Counted from the first letter of the stretch, positions 9,985-18,888 are shown. The stretch is DNA of 64,000 nt from Labrys sp. KNU-23 (GCF_008330945.1 NZ_CP043489.1:744001-808000); one strand, 5' to 3'. Numbers and translations are program-made. Notes: a model not told the origin generated them from the letters alone.

Positions 9985-10045
9985 GGGCGGTCTTTTCGAT
10001 GCGGCGGATGGAACGGCCGATCCGCTGTGTCGGCAGCAAAACCCC

Positions 10046-11074
10046 TTACAGCCAGTTGATGCGCTTGAGAACCCATAGCGTGACGATCGAAGTGACGGTG
10101 ACGAAGCCCACGATGGTCGCAAAGGCCCAGCCCTTGTCGACGCCGGGAATGCCGCCGACATTCATGCCGAACAGGCCGGCCACCACGCTGGGCGGCAGCA
10201 GCAGCGCGGCAAGGGCAGCAAGGCGATTGGAATTATGGGCGATGCGCTCGCCGATCACGGTGGAAAGATCGTCATGCAGGATGCCGGTCCGGTCCCGGAT
10301 CGCATCGAGATATTCGATGAAGCGCATCAGCTTGTCGATCACCTCGCGCAGGCGCAGCTTGTCGCGTTCATTTAACCACGGCGCGTCGTCATGCTCCATG
10401 CGATTGAGCGCATCGCGCTGGGGCGCGAGATAGCGGCGCAGTTGCACGGCGCGTCGCCTGAGCAGCTTCAGGCGCTCGCGCACCTCGCCGGCATCGCCCT
10501 GGAAGATCAGATCGTCGAGTTCGTCGACCTCCTCGTCCATGGCATCGAGCACCGGCTCAAGGTCACGCACCAGCTTGTCGCCGATCATCGCCAGGAGATC
10601 GCCGGAATGACTCGGCCCCTTGCCCTTGTGCAGCGCCTTGCGAATGTCGCGCAGAGCGGTGATGTAATGATCCTTGTCACGCAGCGAGATCACGCGATCG
10701 CCATCGACCCACAGATGCAGCGGAACCAGATCGATATCGGCGGGCTTTTCCTCGACTTCCTCGGGCGCGGTCGCACAGACACCGCGTAGGATGATCAGCA
10801 GCCCCTCGTCGATCGGCTCGACACGCGGCCGCGACTCTTCTTCCAGGAGAGCATCTGCGACGACGGGATCGAAATCTCCCCTGCCATGGACCCAGTCGGC
10901 GGCGGCGGGATGATCACGTTCCAGATGCAGCCAAAGCACGCCATCACCGGGCTTCCAGGCCCGGGCTTGCGCCATGTCGAGCTGGCAGCAGCCGCCGCGC
11001 CCGTCGAGCAGCAGGGCAAAACGCAATCCGGGTTCGATACCATAGCTCGCAGTCGGCGCGCTGGCGGTTTCCAT
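10046..11074 (-). CDS. zntB: CorA-superfamily transporter, ZntB type
   Basis: The 342-residue protein has a large acidic, coiled-coil cytoplasmic domain and two C-terminal membrane helices. The CorA signature GMN appears as GLFGMNVGGIPGV, which is the form usual in ZntB zinc transporters. The final segment ends WVLKRINWL. It probably moves divalent cations, zinc being the usual ZntB substrate. The amidase gene begins about 60 bases downstream on the same strand. Confidence 0.9.
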   Translation of the reverse strand: METASAPTASYGIEPGLRFALLLDGRGGCCQLDMAQARAWKPGDGVLWLHLERDHPAAADWVHGRGDFDPVVADALLEEESRPRVEPIDEGLLIILRGVCATAPEEVEEKPADIDLVPLHLWVDGDRVISLRDKDHYITALRDIRKALHKGKGPSHSGDLLAMIGDKLVRDLEPVLDAMDEEVDELDDLIFQGDAGEVRERLKLLRRRAVQLRRYLAPQRDALNRMEHDDAPWLNERDKLRLREVIDKLMRFIEYLDAIRDRTGILHDDLSTVIGERIAHNSNRLAALAALLLPPSVVAGLFGMNVGGIPGVDKGWAFATIVGFVTVTSIVTLWVLKRINWL

Positions 11075-11271
11075 ACGGCCTCACCACAGTCAGAGCAGCC
11101 GGGACGCCTCCCGGCAGAACCGAAAAGCACAGCCCGCACAAAAGCTTGCCGAACCATGCGGATTCACATTATCCGTTCGATCCCTCGTGGCAAGATCAAT
11201 CAAAAGCATGATGATTCCTTTTGTGACATCATCACCACTCGATGCCGGCGCCACGCCAAACCGACCAGCGA

Positions 11272-11988
11272 ATGACCTCCATGCAGCTGACCATTGCCGA
11301 ACTGACCGAGCGCTTTCCCGACTTTCGCGTCGCCGTTCTCCTGGCCGAAGATCTCACCGTCGCTGCGGGGCGCCCCGGCCATCTCGATGCGGCCATCCTG
11401 GCCTCGGAAGCCGCCTGCCGCAGCCAGTACGAGGGAATGGAGCTTTCCGCCATTCCGGGCGTCGCGGCTTGGCGCAGCGCCTATAAGGGCTTCGGCATCA
11501 AGAAGACCAGCTATCGCTCCTCGGTCGAGCGGCTGATCAAGCGCGTGACGGCCGGCGACAGGCTGCCTGCCATCAACAATTTTGTCGACATCTACAACAC
11601 GATCTCGCTGCAGCACGGGTTCTGCATCGGTGCCGACGATCTCGACAGGATCGCCCCGCCCGTCGCTTTCCGCTTCTCACGCCCCGGCGACAGCTTTCTC
11701 GACATGGGCGCCGAGGCCGGTGAGGATCCCAATGACCCGCCCAAGGATGGCGAGGTGGTGCTCGCCGATAGCAGGCATGTGCTGTGCCGCCGCTGGAACT
11801 GGCGCCAAGACATGCGCTCGGCCATCACGCCGCAAACCCGGCGGGCGCTGGTGACGGTTCAGGCCAATGGCTGGGGTGAACTGGAGGAGGCCGCCAATCA
11901 TCTCGCCGGCTGGCTCACCGCCGATTGCGGCGCAAAGGTCTCGATCGACTATGCCGACAGGAGCAATCCCGCGATCACGCTGGGTTGA
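11272..11988 (+). CDS. B3/4 (tRNA-editing-like) domain protein
   Basis: The 238-residue protein carries a B3/B4 domain, the fold found in the phenylalanyl-tRNA synthetase beta chain. The identifying stretch is SAIPGVAAWRSAYKGFGIKKTSYRSSVERLIKR, followed by LPAINNFVDIYNTISLQHGF. Free-standing members may edit or bind tRNA, but no reaction is established. ATG codons at 11272 and 11281 are both possible and neither has a clear Shine-Dalgarno. The gene is divergent from the ZntB-type transporter. Confidence 0.85.
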   Translation: MTSMQLTIAELTERFPDFRVAVLLAEDLTVAAGRPGHLDAAILASEAACRSQYEGMELSAIPGVAAWRSAYKGFGIKKTSYRSSVERLIKRVTAGDRLPAINNFVDIYNTISLQHGFCIGADDLDRIAPPVAFRFSRPGDSFLDMGAEAGEDPNDPPKDGEVVLADSRHVLCRRWNWRQDMRSAITPQTRRALVTVQANGWGELEEAANHLAGWLTADCGAKVSIDYADRSNPAITLG

Positions 11989-12214
11989 GCGACAAATGCC
12001 TTTGCGCGGGGTGTTCTCGTGATCTTGCCGATCTCGAACCGATGACCTAGTGTCGGCGCATGAACGTGAAGCGCACCACCTGCATGCATCCCGCCACGCA
12101 CCTGCCTAGGGGCGCGGGAAGGGTATTGCCGTAAGCGCGATACGATCGACCCATGAACCCTGCGAGGCGAGCAGGGTCCATGGCAGCCCGGCTCTCCCCG
12201 CACAAAGGAGAGCT

Positions 12215-12751
12215 ATGATGCCCCCGAACAGAGCCGATCCTTTCGAATTGCAGCCTGCACCGCCGGGTTTGTCGATACGTGCCACGCGCCTGGAGGATGT
12301 CGACGCGATCACTGCGCTCGCCAATCTTCCCGGCTACCGGGCCGGCACACTCCGCCTGCCCTATCAGAAGCCGGAGCTGGCCCGACGATGGCTGGAGGGC
12401 CTCGGCCCGGAGGCCTTCAATCTCGTCGCCGTGTTGGATGGCACGGTGGTGGGAACTGCCGGCCTGGACCGCTATGGCGGCCGGCGGAGCCATGCAGCAG
12501 GTCTTGGCATGGGTGTCCACGACGACCATCGCGGCAAGGGTATCGGCACCGCGCTGCTGCGTGAGATCATCGACGCGGCCGATCAATGGCTGAGGATCGA
12601 ACGTCTCGAACTGACGGTCTTTGCCGACAATCTGCGGGCCATACGCCTTTACGAACGGTTCGGTTTCGAGCAGGAGGGGTTCCTGCACAATTACGCATTC
12701 CGGGCCGGGGCGTTCGCGGATGCCCATTTGATGGCACGGTTGCGGGGTTGA
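12215..12751 (+). CDS. GNAT-family N-acetyltransferase
   Basis: This is a 178-residue acetyltransferase. The acetyl-CoA pyrophosphate loop is visible as HDDHRGKGIGTALLREI, followed by the terminal GNAT motif LRAIRLYERFGFEQEG. An AAAGGAG sequence lies five bases before the ATG. An AAC(3)-like gene starts 26 bases downstream, so the two probably form one transcript. The substrate cannot be read from the sequence; the FGFEQEG ending resembles protein or small-amine acetyltransferases. Confidence 0.88.
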   Translation: MMPPNRADPFELQPAPPGLSIRATRLEDVDAITALANLPGYRAGTLRLPYQKPELARRWLEGLGPEAFNLVAVLDGTVVGTAGLDRYGGRRSHAAGLGMGVHDDHRGKGIGTALLREIIDAADQWLRIERLELTVFADNLRAIRLYERFGFEQEGFLHNYAFRAGAFADAHLMARLRG

Positions 12752-12777
12752 CCCCGCGCCCTGTCCCCGAGGACATC

Positions 12778-13584
12778 ATGACCGAGGCAAGCATCATCCG
12801 GCAAAGCGCGATGCCGAGAACGCGGGAAAGCCTTGCCGCCGACCTGCGGACGCTGGGGGTCAGGCCCGGCGAAACCTTGCTCGTGCACAGTTCCCTCAAG
12901 GCGTTCGGCTGGGTCAATGGCGCCGAAACGGCGGTGATCCAGGCGCTTTGCGACGTCATCACGCCTGCAGGCACGCTCGTCATGCCGGCGATGTCGGCAG
13001 ACCTCACCGATCCCGTCCACTGGGGCGCACCGCCCATCCCGCAAGCCTGGCATGAACCCGTGCGCCAATCGATGCCGGCCTTCGACCCCAAGCGGACGCC
13101 GACGCGGGGCATGGGCAGGATCGCCGAGTTGTTCCGGACCTGGCCCGGCGTGTCGCGCAGCAGCCATCCTGCCAGCTCGCTGGCAGCCTGGGGGACGCAG
13201 GCCGGCACGATCCTTCGCGACCAGCCTCTCGAAGACCCCTTCGGCGAGAACTCACCGCTGGCAAGATTGTATGATCTGCAAGCCCGAGTGCTCCTGCTCG
13301 GGGTCACCTTCGAGAGCTGCACCGTCCTGCATCTGGCCGAACGCCGAACCTGGCCGCATCAGGCCCTGATCCAGGAGGGCGCTCCCTTGATGGTCGATGG
13401 CGAACGCCGCTGGGTGCGCTACGAGACACCGATCCTGCGTGTGGATCTGCTGGAGGATGCTGGACGGCATCTCGTCGAGACCGGCATCGCCCAAAGCGGC
13501 ATCGTGGGATCGGCCCGGTCCCATCTCCTGCCTGTCCGCGAGGCGGTCGATGCTACCGTCGCGCGCTGGCGTGGCATGGAATGA
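12778..13584 (+). CDS. AAC(3)-family aminoglycoside N3-acetyltransferase-like protein
   Basis: The 268-residue protein has the antibiotic acetyltransferase fold shared by AAC(3) enzymes and YokD. Signatures are LLVHSSLKAFGWV near residue 38, the SSHPASSLAAWG block, and the late LLLGVTFESCTVLHLAE segment. Family members transfer acetyl from acetyl-CoA to aminoglycosides. Chromosomal alphaproteobacterial copies often have no shown resistance role, so its activity is open. It follows a GNAT gene on the same strand. Confidence 0.85.
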   Translation: MTEASIIRQSAMPRTRESLAADLRTLGVRPGETLLVHSSLKAFGWVNGAETAVIQALCDVITPAGTLVMPAMSADLTDPVHWGAPPIPQAWHEPVRQSMPAFDPKRTPTRGMGRIAELFRTWPGVSRSSHPASSLAAWGTQAGTILRDQPLEDPFGENSPLARLYDLQARVLLLGVTFESCTVLHLAERRTWPHQALIQEGAPLMVDGERRWVRYETPILRVDLLEDAGRHLVETGIAQSGIVGSARSHLLPVREAVDATVARWRGME

Positions 13585-13600
13585 AGCGCCGCGCCTTCCT

Positions 13601-13646
13601 GGAGCGCGGACATCGCAACGACGTGCAGACATGTCGCGATGTCCGC
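13601..13646. repeat. Palindromic repeat, copy 2 (GCGGACATC element)
   Basis: Same architecture as 8568-8613: outer arms GCGGACATC (13606-13614) and GATGTCCGC (13638-13646), inner CGACGTG / CATGTCG arms. It lies between the convergent AAC(3)-like gene and metF. Confidence 0.7.
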
Positions 13647-13701
13647 ACTTCGTTGTGCACGCACCTCGTTTACCGGAGCGGACCGGAAGTCCGCTCTCCC
13701 G

Positions 13702-14595
13702 CTAAGCCGCCGCCTTCTCCACCTTTGGCCTGAGGCCGAGCAGGTGGCAGATGGCATAGACCAGATCGGCCTTGTTCATGGTGTAGAAGTGGAAATCGCT
13801 GACGCCGCGGTCGACGAGATCGAAAACCTGCTCGGCGGCAACAGCGGCCGCCACGAGTTTACGGGTGGCGACATCATTGTCCAGGCCCTCGAAACGGTCG
13901 GCCAGGCGCTGCGGCACATCGGTCCCGCAGCGCTCGGCGAAATTGCGGACCTGGTTGAAATTCTGCACCGGCACGATGCCCGGCACGATCGGAATATCGA
14001 TGCCCGCCTCGCGGACCCGATCGACAAAGCGCAGATAATGCTCGTTGTCGAAGAAGAACTGAGTGATGGCGCGTGTGGCGCCGGCATCGACCTTGGCCTT
14101 GAGGATGTCGATGTCGAAGGCAAGCGACGGGCTTTCGGGGTGCTTCTCGGGATAGGCCGAGACGGAGACTTCGAAATCGCCCTGCGCCTTGATACCCGCC
14201 ACCAGATCGGCCGAGTTGGCATAACCGCCAGGATGGGGTTCGTAGCGAGCGCCCACCCCGGCCGGCGGATCGCCGCGCAGTGCCACGATGTGACGCACGC
14301 CTGCTTCGGCATAGCCGCGGATCACCTCGTCGATCGCCTCGCGCGTGGCGCCGACGCAGGTCAGATGGGCAGCGGGGCGGATATCGGTCTCCTGCACCAT
14401 GCGGGCCACCGTGCCATGCGTGCGCTCACGCGTGGTGCCACCGGCACCATAGGTCACCGAAGCGAACAGGGGATCGAGCGGCGCCAGGCGTTCGATCGCC
14501 TCCCACAAGGCAGCTTCCATCTCCGCATTCTTCGGCGGGAAGAACTCGAAGGAAACACGAATACCGCCGTGTGAGGGCAAGGCGTGACCAGCCAT
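13702..14595 (-). CDS. metF: 5,10-methylenetetrahydrofolate reductase
   Basis: MetF reduces 5,10-methylene-THF to 5-methyl-THF, the methyl donor for methionine synthesis. The 297-residue protein shows the family start VSFEFFPPKN, the SVTYGAGGTTRERT segment and RHIVALRGDPP, with an FAD-binding TIM barrel. Its ATG at 14595 shares one base with the stop of the upstream ArsR-methyltransferase gene (TGATG), and GGAGG lies within that gene's last codons. The two genes are therefore translationally coupled and share an operator. Confidence 0.95.
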   Translation of the reverse strand: MAGHALPSHGGIRVSFEFFPPKNAEMEAALWEAIERLAPLDPLFASVTYGAGGTTRERTHGTVARMVQETDIRPAAHLTCVGATREAIDEVIRGYAEAGVRHIVALRGDPPAGVGARYEPHPGGYANSADLVAGIKAQGDFEVSVSAYPEKHPESPSLAFDIDILKAKVDAGATRAITQFFFDNEHYLRFVDRVREAGIDIPIVPGIVPVQNFNQVRNFAERCGTDVPQRLADRFEGLDNDVATRKLVAAAVAAEQVFDLVDRGVSDFHFYTMNKADLVYAICHLLGLRPKVEKAAA

Positions 14596-15593
14596 CACGC
14601 GACCTCCTGACCAAGAGTGATAGGGTCCGAGACCCGGCGCGGATCCCGCCCGGTCCAAATCGATACAGTGAGGCTCGAGCGCCCCTCGCCCGCTTCCACC
14701 AGGCGCCAGCCATCCGGCCGCAGATGCGCAGCCTCCAGCCAGTGCTCGATCGTCTCGCGGGCAAATCCCAGACGACGATGCGCGAAATCCTCGCGCATGA
14801 ATTCGAGTTCGTGCGGGGCGAAATCGACGATGACCAAACGGCCACCCGGGCGCAGCGCCCGCCCGATCTCGCGCAGGGCCTTGGCACCATCGTCGAGATA
14901 ATGCAGAACCTGATGCACGATGATGAGGTCATAGGCGCCCGGCTCGACCGAAAGCGCGAAGAGATCGCCCTGCCGCACCACGGCATTGCGGATGCCGTTG
15001 CGTTCGAGATTGGCCCTGGCGATCACCAGCATTTCCGCGCTGGCGTCGATGCCGACAGCACGGACCGCCAGCGGCGCGAACAGTTCGAGCATGCGCCCGG
15101 TGCCGGTGCCGATGTCGAGGAAAGCCTGGATGCGCTGGCTGCCCACCACCTCGCGTAGCGCTGCCTCGACCGCTTCGTCGGGCGCATGCAGGGCGCGAAT
15201 ACGGTCCCAGTCGCCGGCATGGGCTCGGAAATAATCGGCGGCCACCGCCGCCCGGGTGCGCCTCACCTCGACGAGGCGAGAGCGGTCGCGCGCAAGAACG
15301 CGATCGCTGCGATCGAGACCGGCAAGGATCTGAGCAAAAAGCTCGGCTTTCATCGTCGATTCCGCCAGGCGAAAGAAAGCCCAGGCGCCTTCGCGGATGC
15401 GCTCTACCAGCCCCGCCTCGACCAGGAGCTTGAGATGGCGCGAAATGCGCGGCTGCGATTGTCCGAGGATCTCGGTGAGGTCGGTCACGTTGAGTTCGCC
15501 TTCCGCCAGGATGGCCAGCAGGCGCAGGCGCGTCGGCTCACCCGCCGCTTTCAGCGTGCCCAACACCGTTTCGAAAGGAGCCAGATTCGTCAT
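14595..15593 (-). CDS. ArsR-family regulator fused to SAM-dependent methyltransferase
   Basis: In this 332-residue protein, residues 1-95 form an ArsR winged helix (LKAAGEPTRLRLLAILAEGELNVTDLTEILGQSQPRISRHLKLL). Residues about 130-310 form a class I methyltransferase with the SAM loop FLDIGTGTGRMLELF and the HQVLHYLDD segment. Related ArsR regulators sense S-adenosylhomocysteine or SAM and control the methionine cycle. Coupling to metF suggests the same role here. Whether the methyltransferase half is enzymatic or only a SAM sensor is not shown. The ATG at 15593 is chosen because the helix-turn-helix begins there. Confidence 0.9.
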   Translation of the reverse strand: MTNLAPFETVLGTLKAAGEPTRLRLLAILAEGELNVTDLTEILGQSQPRISRHLKLLVEAGLVERIREGAWAFFRLAESTMKAELFAQILAGLDRSDRVLARDRSRLVEVRRTRAAVAADYFRAHAGDWDRIRALHAPDEAVEAALREVVGSQRIQAFLDIGTGTGRMLELFAPLAVRAVGIDASAEMLVIARANLERNGIRNAVVRQGDLFALSVEPGAYDLIIVHQVLHYLDDGAKALREIGRALRPGGRLVIVDFAPHELEFMREDFAHRRLGFARETIEHWLEAAHLRPDGWRLVEAGEGRSSLTVSIWTGRDPRRVSDPITLGQEVA

Positions 15594-15611
15594 CCCATGC
15601 CACCGCCTCTC

Positions 15612-15631
15612 ACATAAAGATATGTTTATGT
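15612..15631. promoter_or_regulatory. Palindromic ArsR-type operator upstream of the metF operon
   Basis: The 20-base site ACATAAAGATATGTTTATGT has perfect ACATAAA / TTTATGT arms and lies 19 bases before the ArsR-methyltransferase start codon. This is where an autoregulatory ArsR-family site would be expected. Confidence 0.7.
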
Positions 15632-15794
15632 CATTTCCCAAAATGCGCAAGAATTTTGTTTCGCAAGCGACGAGATCATGTGAACAGGCGACTTCTGCGC
15701 GGATAAGCTGGCGAAATCGCCGCCCCCCTCTTCGAACTGATTGCATTACGCAATTGGTTTGGGCATAGTAAGTTGAAAAGCAAGGGAGGCGCCA

Positions 15795-16355
15795 ATGGCC
15801 ACGATCGTCTATGCCATGCTGATGTCCCTGGATGGCTATGTCACCGGACCGAAGCAGGAATTTGGCCTGCCGATCCCCCAGGCCGAGTTGCACCGGCATT
15901 TCAACCAGCTCATGCGACAGACTTCGGTCGCCCTCTATGGGCGGCGCATGTATGAGGTGATGCGCTATTGGGACAGTCCCGAGCGCGAGCAGGACGCTGA
16001 CGAGGTCGAGGTCGATTTTGCCCACGCCTGGCGCGAGACGCCAAAGCTGGTTTTCTCGACGACGCTGCGGGAGGTCGGGCCGAATGCGAGGCTGGTGAGT
16101 TCGGACGCCATGGCGGTGGTACGCTCGCTCAAGTCGGAGAGCGACGGCGAGATCAGCGTCGCCGGCCCCACCCTCGCCGCCGAACTGGCACGATCGGGCC
16201 TCATCGACGAATACCGCCTCTATCAGCATCCCGTCGTGCTGGGCGGCGGCAAGCCTTATTTTCAGCTGGGCCTGTCGCTCCAGCTGAAATCGCTCGGCAG
16301 CGAAAAACTGCCCCAGGGCGTGACCCTGCTGCGCTATGCGCCGGTCGGGCCGTAA
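15795..16355 (+). CDS. Dihydrofolate-reductase-fold protein (RibD C-terminal-like)
   Basis: The 186-residue protein is of the RibD_C/DHFR-like family. It has the N-terminal strand and substrate region MATIVYAMLMSLDGYV, the ALYGRRMYEVMRYW segment and the cofactor loop ISVAGPTLAAELARSG, followed by DEYRLYQHPVVLGGGKPYF. These enzymes are predicted NADPH-dependent reductases of unknown substrate. A GGGAGGCGCC Shine-Dalgarno precedes the ATG. It is divergent from the ArsR-methyltransferase gene. Confidence 0.9.
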   Translation: MATIVYAMLMSLDGYVTGPKQEFGLPIPQAELHRHFNQLMRQTSVALYGRRMYEVMRYWDSPEREQDADEVEVDFAHAWRETPKLVFSTTLREVGPNARLVSSDAMAVVRSLKSESDGEISVAGPTLAAELARSGLIDEYRLYQHPVVLGGGKPYFQLGLSLQLKSLGSEKLPQGVTLLRYAPVGP

Positions 16356-16394
16356 CTGCCATGAAATGCCGAGTGCAGCGCTAACCGTTCCGGC

Positions 16395-17006
16395 TCATCC
16401 CTGCCAGATCCATTGCTCGGGGACACGCAGCTTGAACTCTTCGCCGCCCCGGATCGAACCGGGGCGGTCGACAGTGGCGACCACGCCGCGCAGGCGCTTG
16501 GCCGCAGCGGCAAAGCGCAGCGCCAGCCCCTCCTGCCCGCTCAGATGCCGTTCGACTTCCGCCCCGGCGATGCGGCAGGGATCGTTCTGCCCCATCACCG
16601 CCAACACGACACCTGAAGGAAAGAACAGCCTGGAACCGCGCGGCAGGAAGGAGAAATCCGGCACGCCTTCCACGGCAAGATTGGCGCCGAGCCATTCCGG
16701 CTCCACGCGTTCAACACCCAGATTGCCGGCGATCACCGCGAGGTCCTCCATCGAGACGATGGAAACCTGACGTTCGTTCTGGATCGGCGCGTTGCGCTCG
16801 AACCAGGGTACTCTGACATCGGCGGGCCTGAGGAAACCGGCATGCCGGTCTCCCGGAATACCCTCATGCGTGAGCACGAGTTCGCCGAGCCTCTCCGCCC
16901 CGATGGCGTCTCCCCCGGCTGCTGCAACCAGGACCACACGCCCTACGCGCTTCAGCACGGGCCTGACAGTGATATCGGGAGCAGGATTGGTCGACGGGTC
17001 CGGCAT
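16395..17006 (-). CDS. MOSC-domain protein
   Basis: The 203-residue single-domain MOSC protein contains the conserved segment GIPGDRHAGF and the late cysteine motif NDPCRIAG, the presumed sulfur-carrying or molybdenum-ligand cysteine. MOSC domains occur in molybdenum cofactor sulfurases and in YiiM-type enzymes that reduce N-hydroxylated compounds. The start at 17006 has GAGGTGAGACC upstream. Confidence 0.88.
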   Translation of the reverse strand: MPDPSTNPAPDITVRPVLKRVGRVVLVAAAGGDAIGAERLGELVLTHEGIPGDRHAGFLRPADVRVPWFERNAPIQNERQVSIVSMEDLAVIAGNLGVERVEPEWLGANLAVEGVPDFSFLPRGSRLFFPSGVVLAVMGQNDPCRIAGAEVERHLSGQEGLALRFAAAAKRLRGVVATVDRPGSIRGGEEFKLRVPEQWIWQG

Positions 17007-17089
17007 GGTCTCACCTCGTCAGGCGACACGGGAATCTCGGTCTGCCACCGAATCAGCAGCGACGCAAAGATGCCGCTCGATGGCCTGCC

Positions 17090-17464
17090 TCACCCCTCCT
17101 CGCCTCCTCTCACCAACCCACAATCGCGCAGGATGCGGGGCATATGCCGTCGGATCTGCCAGCGTGTCAGCAGCACCAGGACGACCAGCATCGGCAGATT
17201 ATCGAGAATGGCGCGGAAGAATCCGATCACCACATTGCCAATGAAGCCGCCGTCACCCAGAAAGGCCGAGACGTCGCCACCCAGCAGCCCGGCGATCAGC
17301 ATCGCGCCGTAATGGGAAATCGAACCGGTAACCTGCAGCATCGGCGCGACATAGAACAGGAAGTTCAGCGCCCAGCCGACAGCGAAGACGAACAGGGCCA
17401 GGGGAATGCCGATCCGCCACCAGACGGCGAAGATGACCTTCTTGATGATCTGCGTTTCGCTCAC
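17090..17464 (-). CDS. Small integral membrane protein of unknown function
   Basis: I do not recognise the family. The 124-residue product has three predicted membrane helices (around residues 8-35, 45-65 and 75-97) and basic ends. A GTG at 17464 with CGGAGGCGAGGAC directly upstream is the best start, although the frame remains open to 17563. It follows aroG on the same strand after a strong hairpin, so independent expression is likely. Confidence 0.6.
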   Translation of the reverse strand: MSETQIIKKVIFAVWWRIGIPLALFVFAVGWALNFLFYVAPMLQVTGSISHYGAMLIAGLLGGDVSAFLGDGGFIGNVVIGFFRAILDNLPMLVVLVLLTRWQIRRHMPRILRDCGLVRGGEEG

Positions 17465-17533
17465 GTCCTCGCCTCCGTTCCGGCGCGACCATGCCGGTTC
17501 AGGACGGGCTACGTCAAATCGGCGACAGTGGAA

Positions 17534-17553
17534 GGCGGGTCCGAAGACCCGCC
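17534..17553 (-). terminator. UUCG-capped hairpin after aroG
   Basis: On the minus strand this reads GGCGGGTC-TTCG-GACCCGCC, a perfect 8-bp stem with a UUCG tetraloop. It starts seven bases after the aroG stop. The same 20 bases occur at 36468-36487. There is no U-run. Confidence 0.55.
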
Positions 17554-17559
17554 CCCCGA

Positions 17560-18642
17560 TCACGCCCCGACCTTCACCGCGTCGCGATTGGCGATGCGGC
17601 GCTGCTCGACCGCCAGTGCCAGGCGTTCGAGGGCGACGACGGTGGTGTCCCAGTCGATGCAGCCATCAGTGATGCTCTGGCCATAGGTCAGCGGCTTGCC
17701 GGGCACCTGATCCTGGCGGCCGGCGACGAGATTGCTCTCGATCATCACGCCGATGATGCGGTTGTCGCCTGCCGCGAGCTGCGTGCCGATATCGGCGAGC
17801 ACCAGCGGCTGGTTCTCCGGCTTCTTCGAACTGTTGGCATGGCTGGCATCGATCATCACCACCGGCGACAGGCCCGACTTGGCGACGTCGGTGCAAGCCG
17901 CCTCGACGCTGGCTGCATCGTAATTGGTGCTCTTGCCGCCGCGCAGGATGATGTGGCAATCCTCGTTGCCGGTGGTCGAGGCGATGGCGGAACGGCCGTC
18001 CTTGGTCACCGCCATGAAGTGATGGGGCTGCGAGGCCGATTTCACCGCATCGACCGCAATGCGCACATTGCCGTCCGTGCCGTTCTTGAAACCGACCGGG
18101 CAGCTCAGGCCTGACGCCAATTCGCGGTGGATCTGGCTCTCGGTGGTGCGCGCGCCGATGGCGCCCCAGGCGACGAGGTCGGCGATATATTGCGGCGTGG
18201 TCATGTCGAGGAATTCGCAGGCTGCCGGCAGACCGAGATTGTTGACGTCGAGCAGCACCTTGCGGGCGATGCGCAGCCCCTTGTCGATCTGGAAGCTGCC
18301 GTCGAGATCGGGATCGTTGATCAGGCCTTTCCACCCCACCGTGGTGCGCGGCTTCTCGAAATAGACCCGCATGATGATTTCCAGCGAGGAACCCAGGCGC
18401 TGGCGCAGCTTCATCAGGCGGTCGGCGTAATCGAGGGCGGCCACCGGGTCATGGATCGAACAGGGGCCCACGACCACGGCAAGGCGATCATCGCTGCCGC
18501 GCAGGATATCGTGCACGGCCTGCCGCGACTGAGTGACGGTGCGGGTGGCTTCCAGCGTGCGGGGATGCTCGCCCATCACGTCAGCCGGCGTGGTCAACGC
18601 CTTGATTTCACGGATACGAAGATCGTCGGTGGTGCTCAACAT
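17560..18642 (-). CDS. aroG: 3-deoxy-7-phosphoheptulonate synthase, class I
   Basis: This enzyme condenses phosphoenolpyruvate and erythrose-4-phosphate, the first step of aromatic amino acid synthesis. The 360-residue protein is of the E. coli AroF/G/H type (class I alpha), with AVVVGPCSIHDP, MRVYFEKPRTTVGWKGLINDP, the GARTTESQIHRELASG segment and the metal-binding region VMIDASHANSSK. The N-terminal extension present in feedback-inhibited enzymes is retained. Upstream lie a leader peptide with clustered aromatic codons and a terminator, so expression is probably controlled by attenuation. Confidence 0.95.
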   Translation of the reverse strand: MLSTTDDLRIREIKALTTPADVMGEHPRTLEATRTVTQSRQAVHDILRGSDDRLAVVVGPCSIHDPVAALDYADRLMKLRQRLGSSLEIIMRVYFEKPRTTVGWKGLINDPDLDGSFQIDKGLRIARKVLLDVNNLGLPAACEFLDMTTPQYIADLVAWGAIGARTTESQIHRELASGLSCPVGFKNGTDGNVRIAVDAVKSASQPHHFMAVTKDGRSAIASTTGNEDCHIILRGGKSTNYDAASVEAACTDVAKSGLSPVVMIDASHANSSKKPENQPLVLADIGTQLAAGDNRIIGVMIESNLVAGRQDQVPGKPLTYGQSITDGCIDWDTTVVALERLALAVEQRRIANRDAVKVGA

Positions 18643-18693
18643 GGCCTGGGTTCCAGTCTCGGTTTGGGCTTTGGTTGGTCCCGGCCGGCGGCA

Positions 18694-18722
18694 TAAAAAA
18701 ACCGCCAGTCGGGCTGGCGGTT
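18694..18722 (-). terminator. Attenuator terminator in front of aroG
   Basis: The minus strand has a 7-bp CCGCCAG / CTGGCGG stem (extended by two A-T pairs) with a five-base loop, followed by a run of eight Us. It lies 26 bases after the leader peptide stop and about 50 bases before aroG. Its 5' arm can alternatively pair with an identical CTGGCGG inside the leader gene (18777-18771). Confidence 0.85.
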
Positions 18723-18747
18723 GTTTGGGTTTGATCTGTTGCTACGT

Positions 18748-18840
18748 TCAGATCGAGCGCACCCCTACCCCCGCCAGCGGCCTGCGAAAGCCAAAATACC
18801 AGTAAAAGGTCGGGGCGGATGCAAAGGTCATGGCAGCCAT
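18748..18840 (-). CDS. Aromatic leader peptide of the aroG attenuator
   Basis: This is a 30-codon open frame with the aromatic cluster TFYWYFGF at residues 11-18, so seven of its codons are Phe, Tyr or Trp. Such clusters sense charging of the corresponding tRNAs. A ribosome stalled there would leave CTGGCGG (codons 22-24) free to pair with the terminator's 5' arm, while completing translation would cover it. ATG codons at 18840 and 18831 are possible; neither has a strong Shine-Dalgarno. The codon bias, terminator and position before aroG support the call. Confidence 0.8.
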   Translation of the reverse strand: MAAMTFASAPTFYWYFGFRRPLAGVGVRSI

Positions 18841-18888
18841 ATAGCGACGGCAAATGAGTTTGTCACGTGCGAATTTGCCGGCAAGCAG

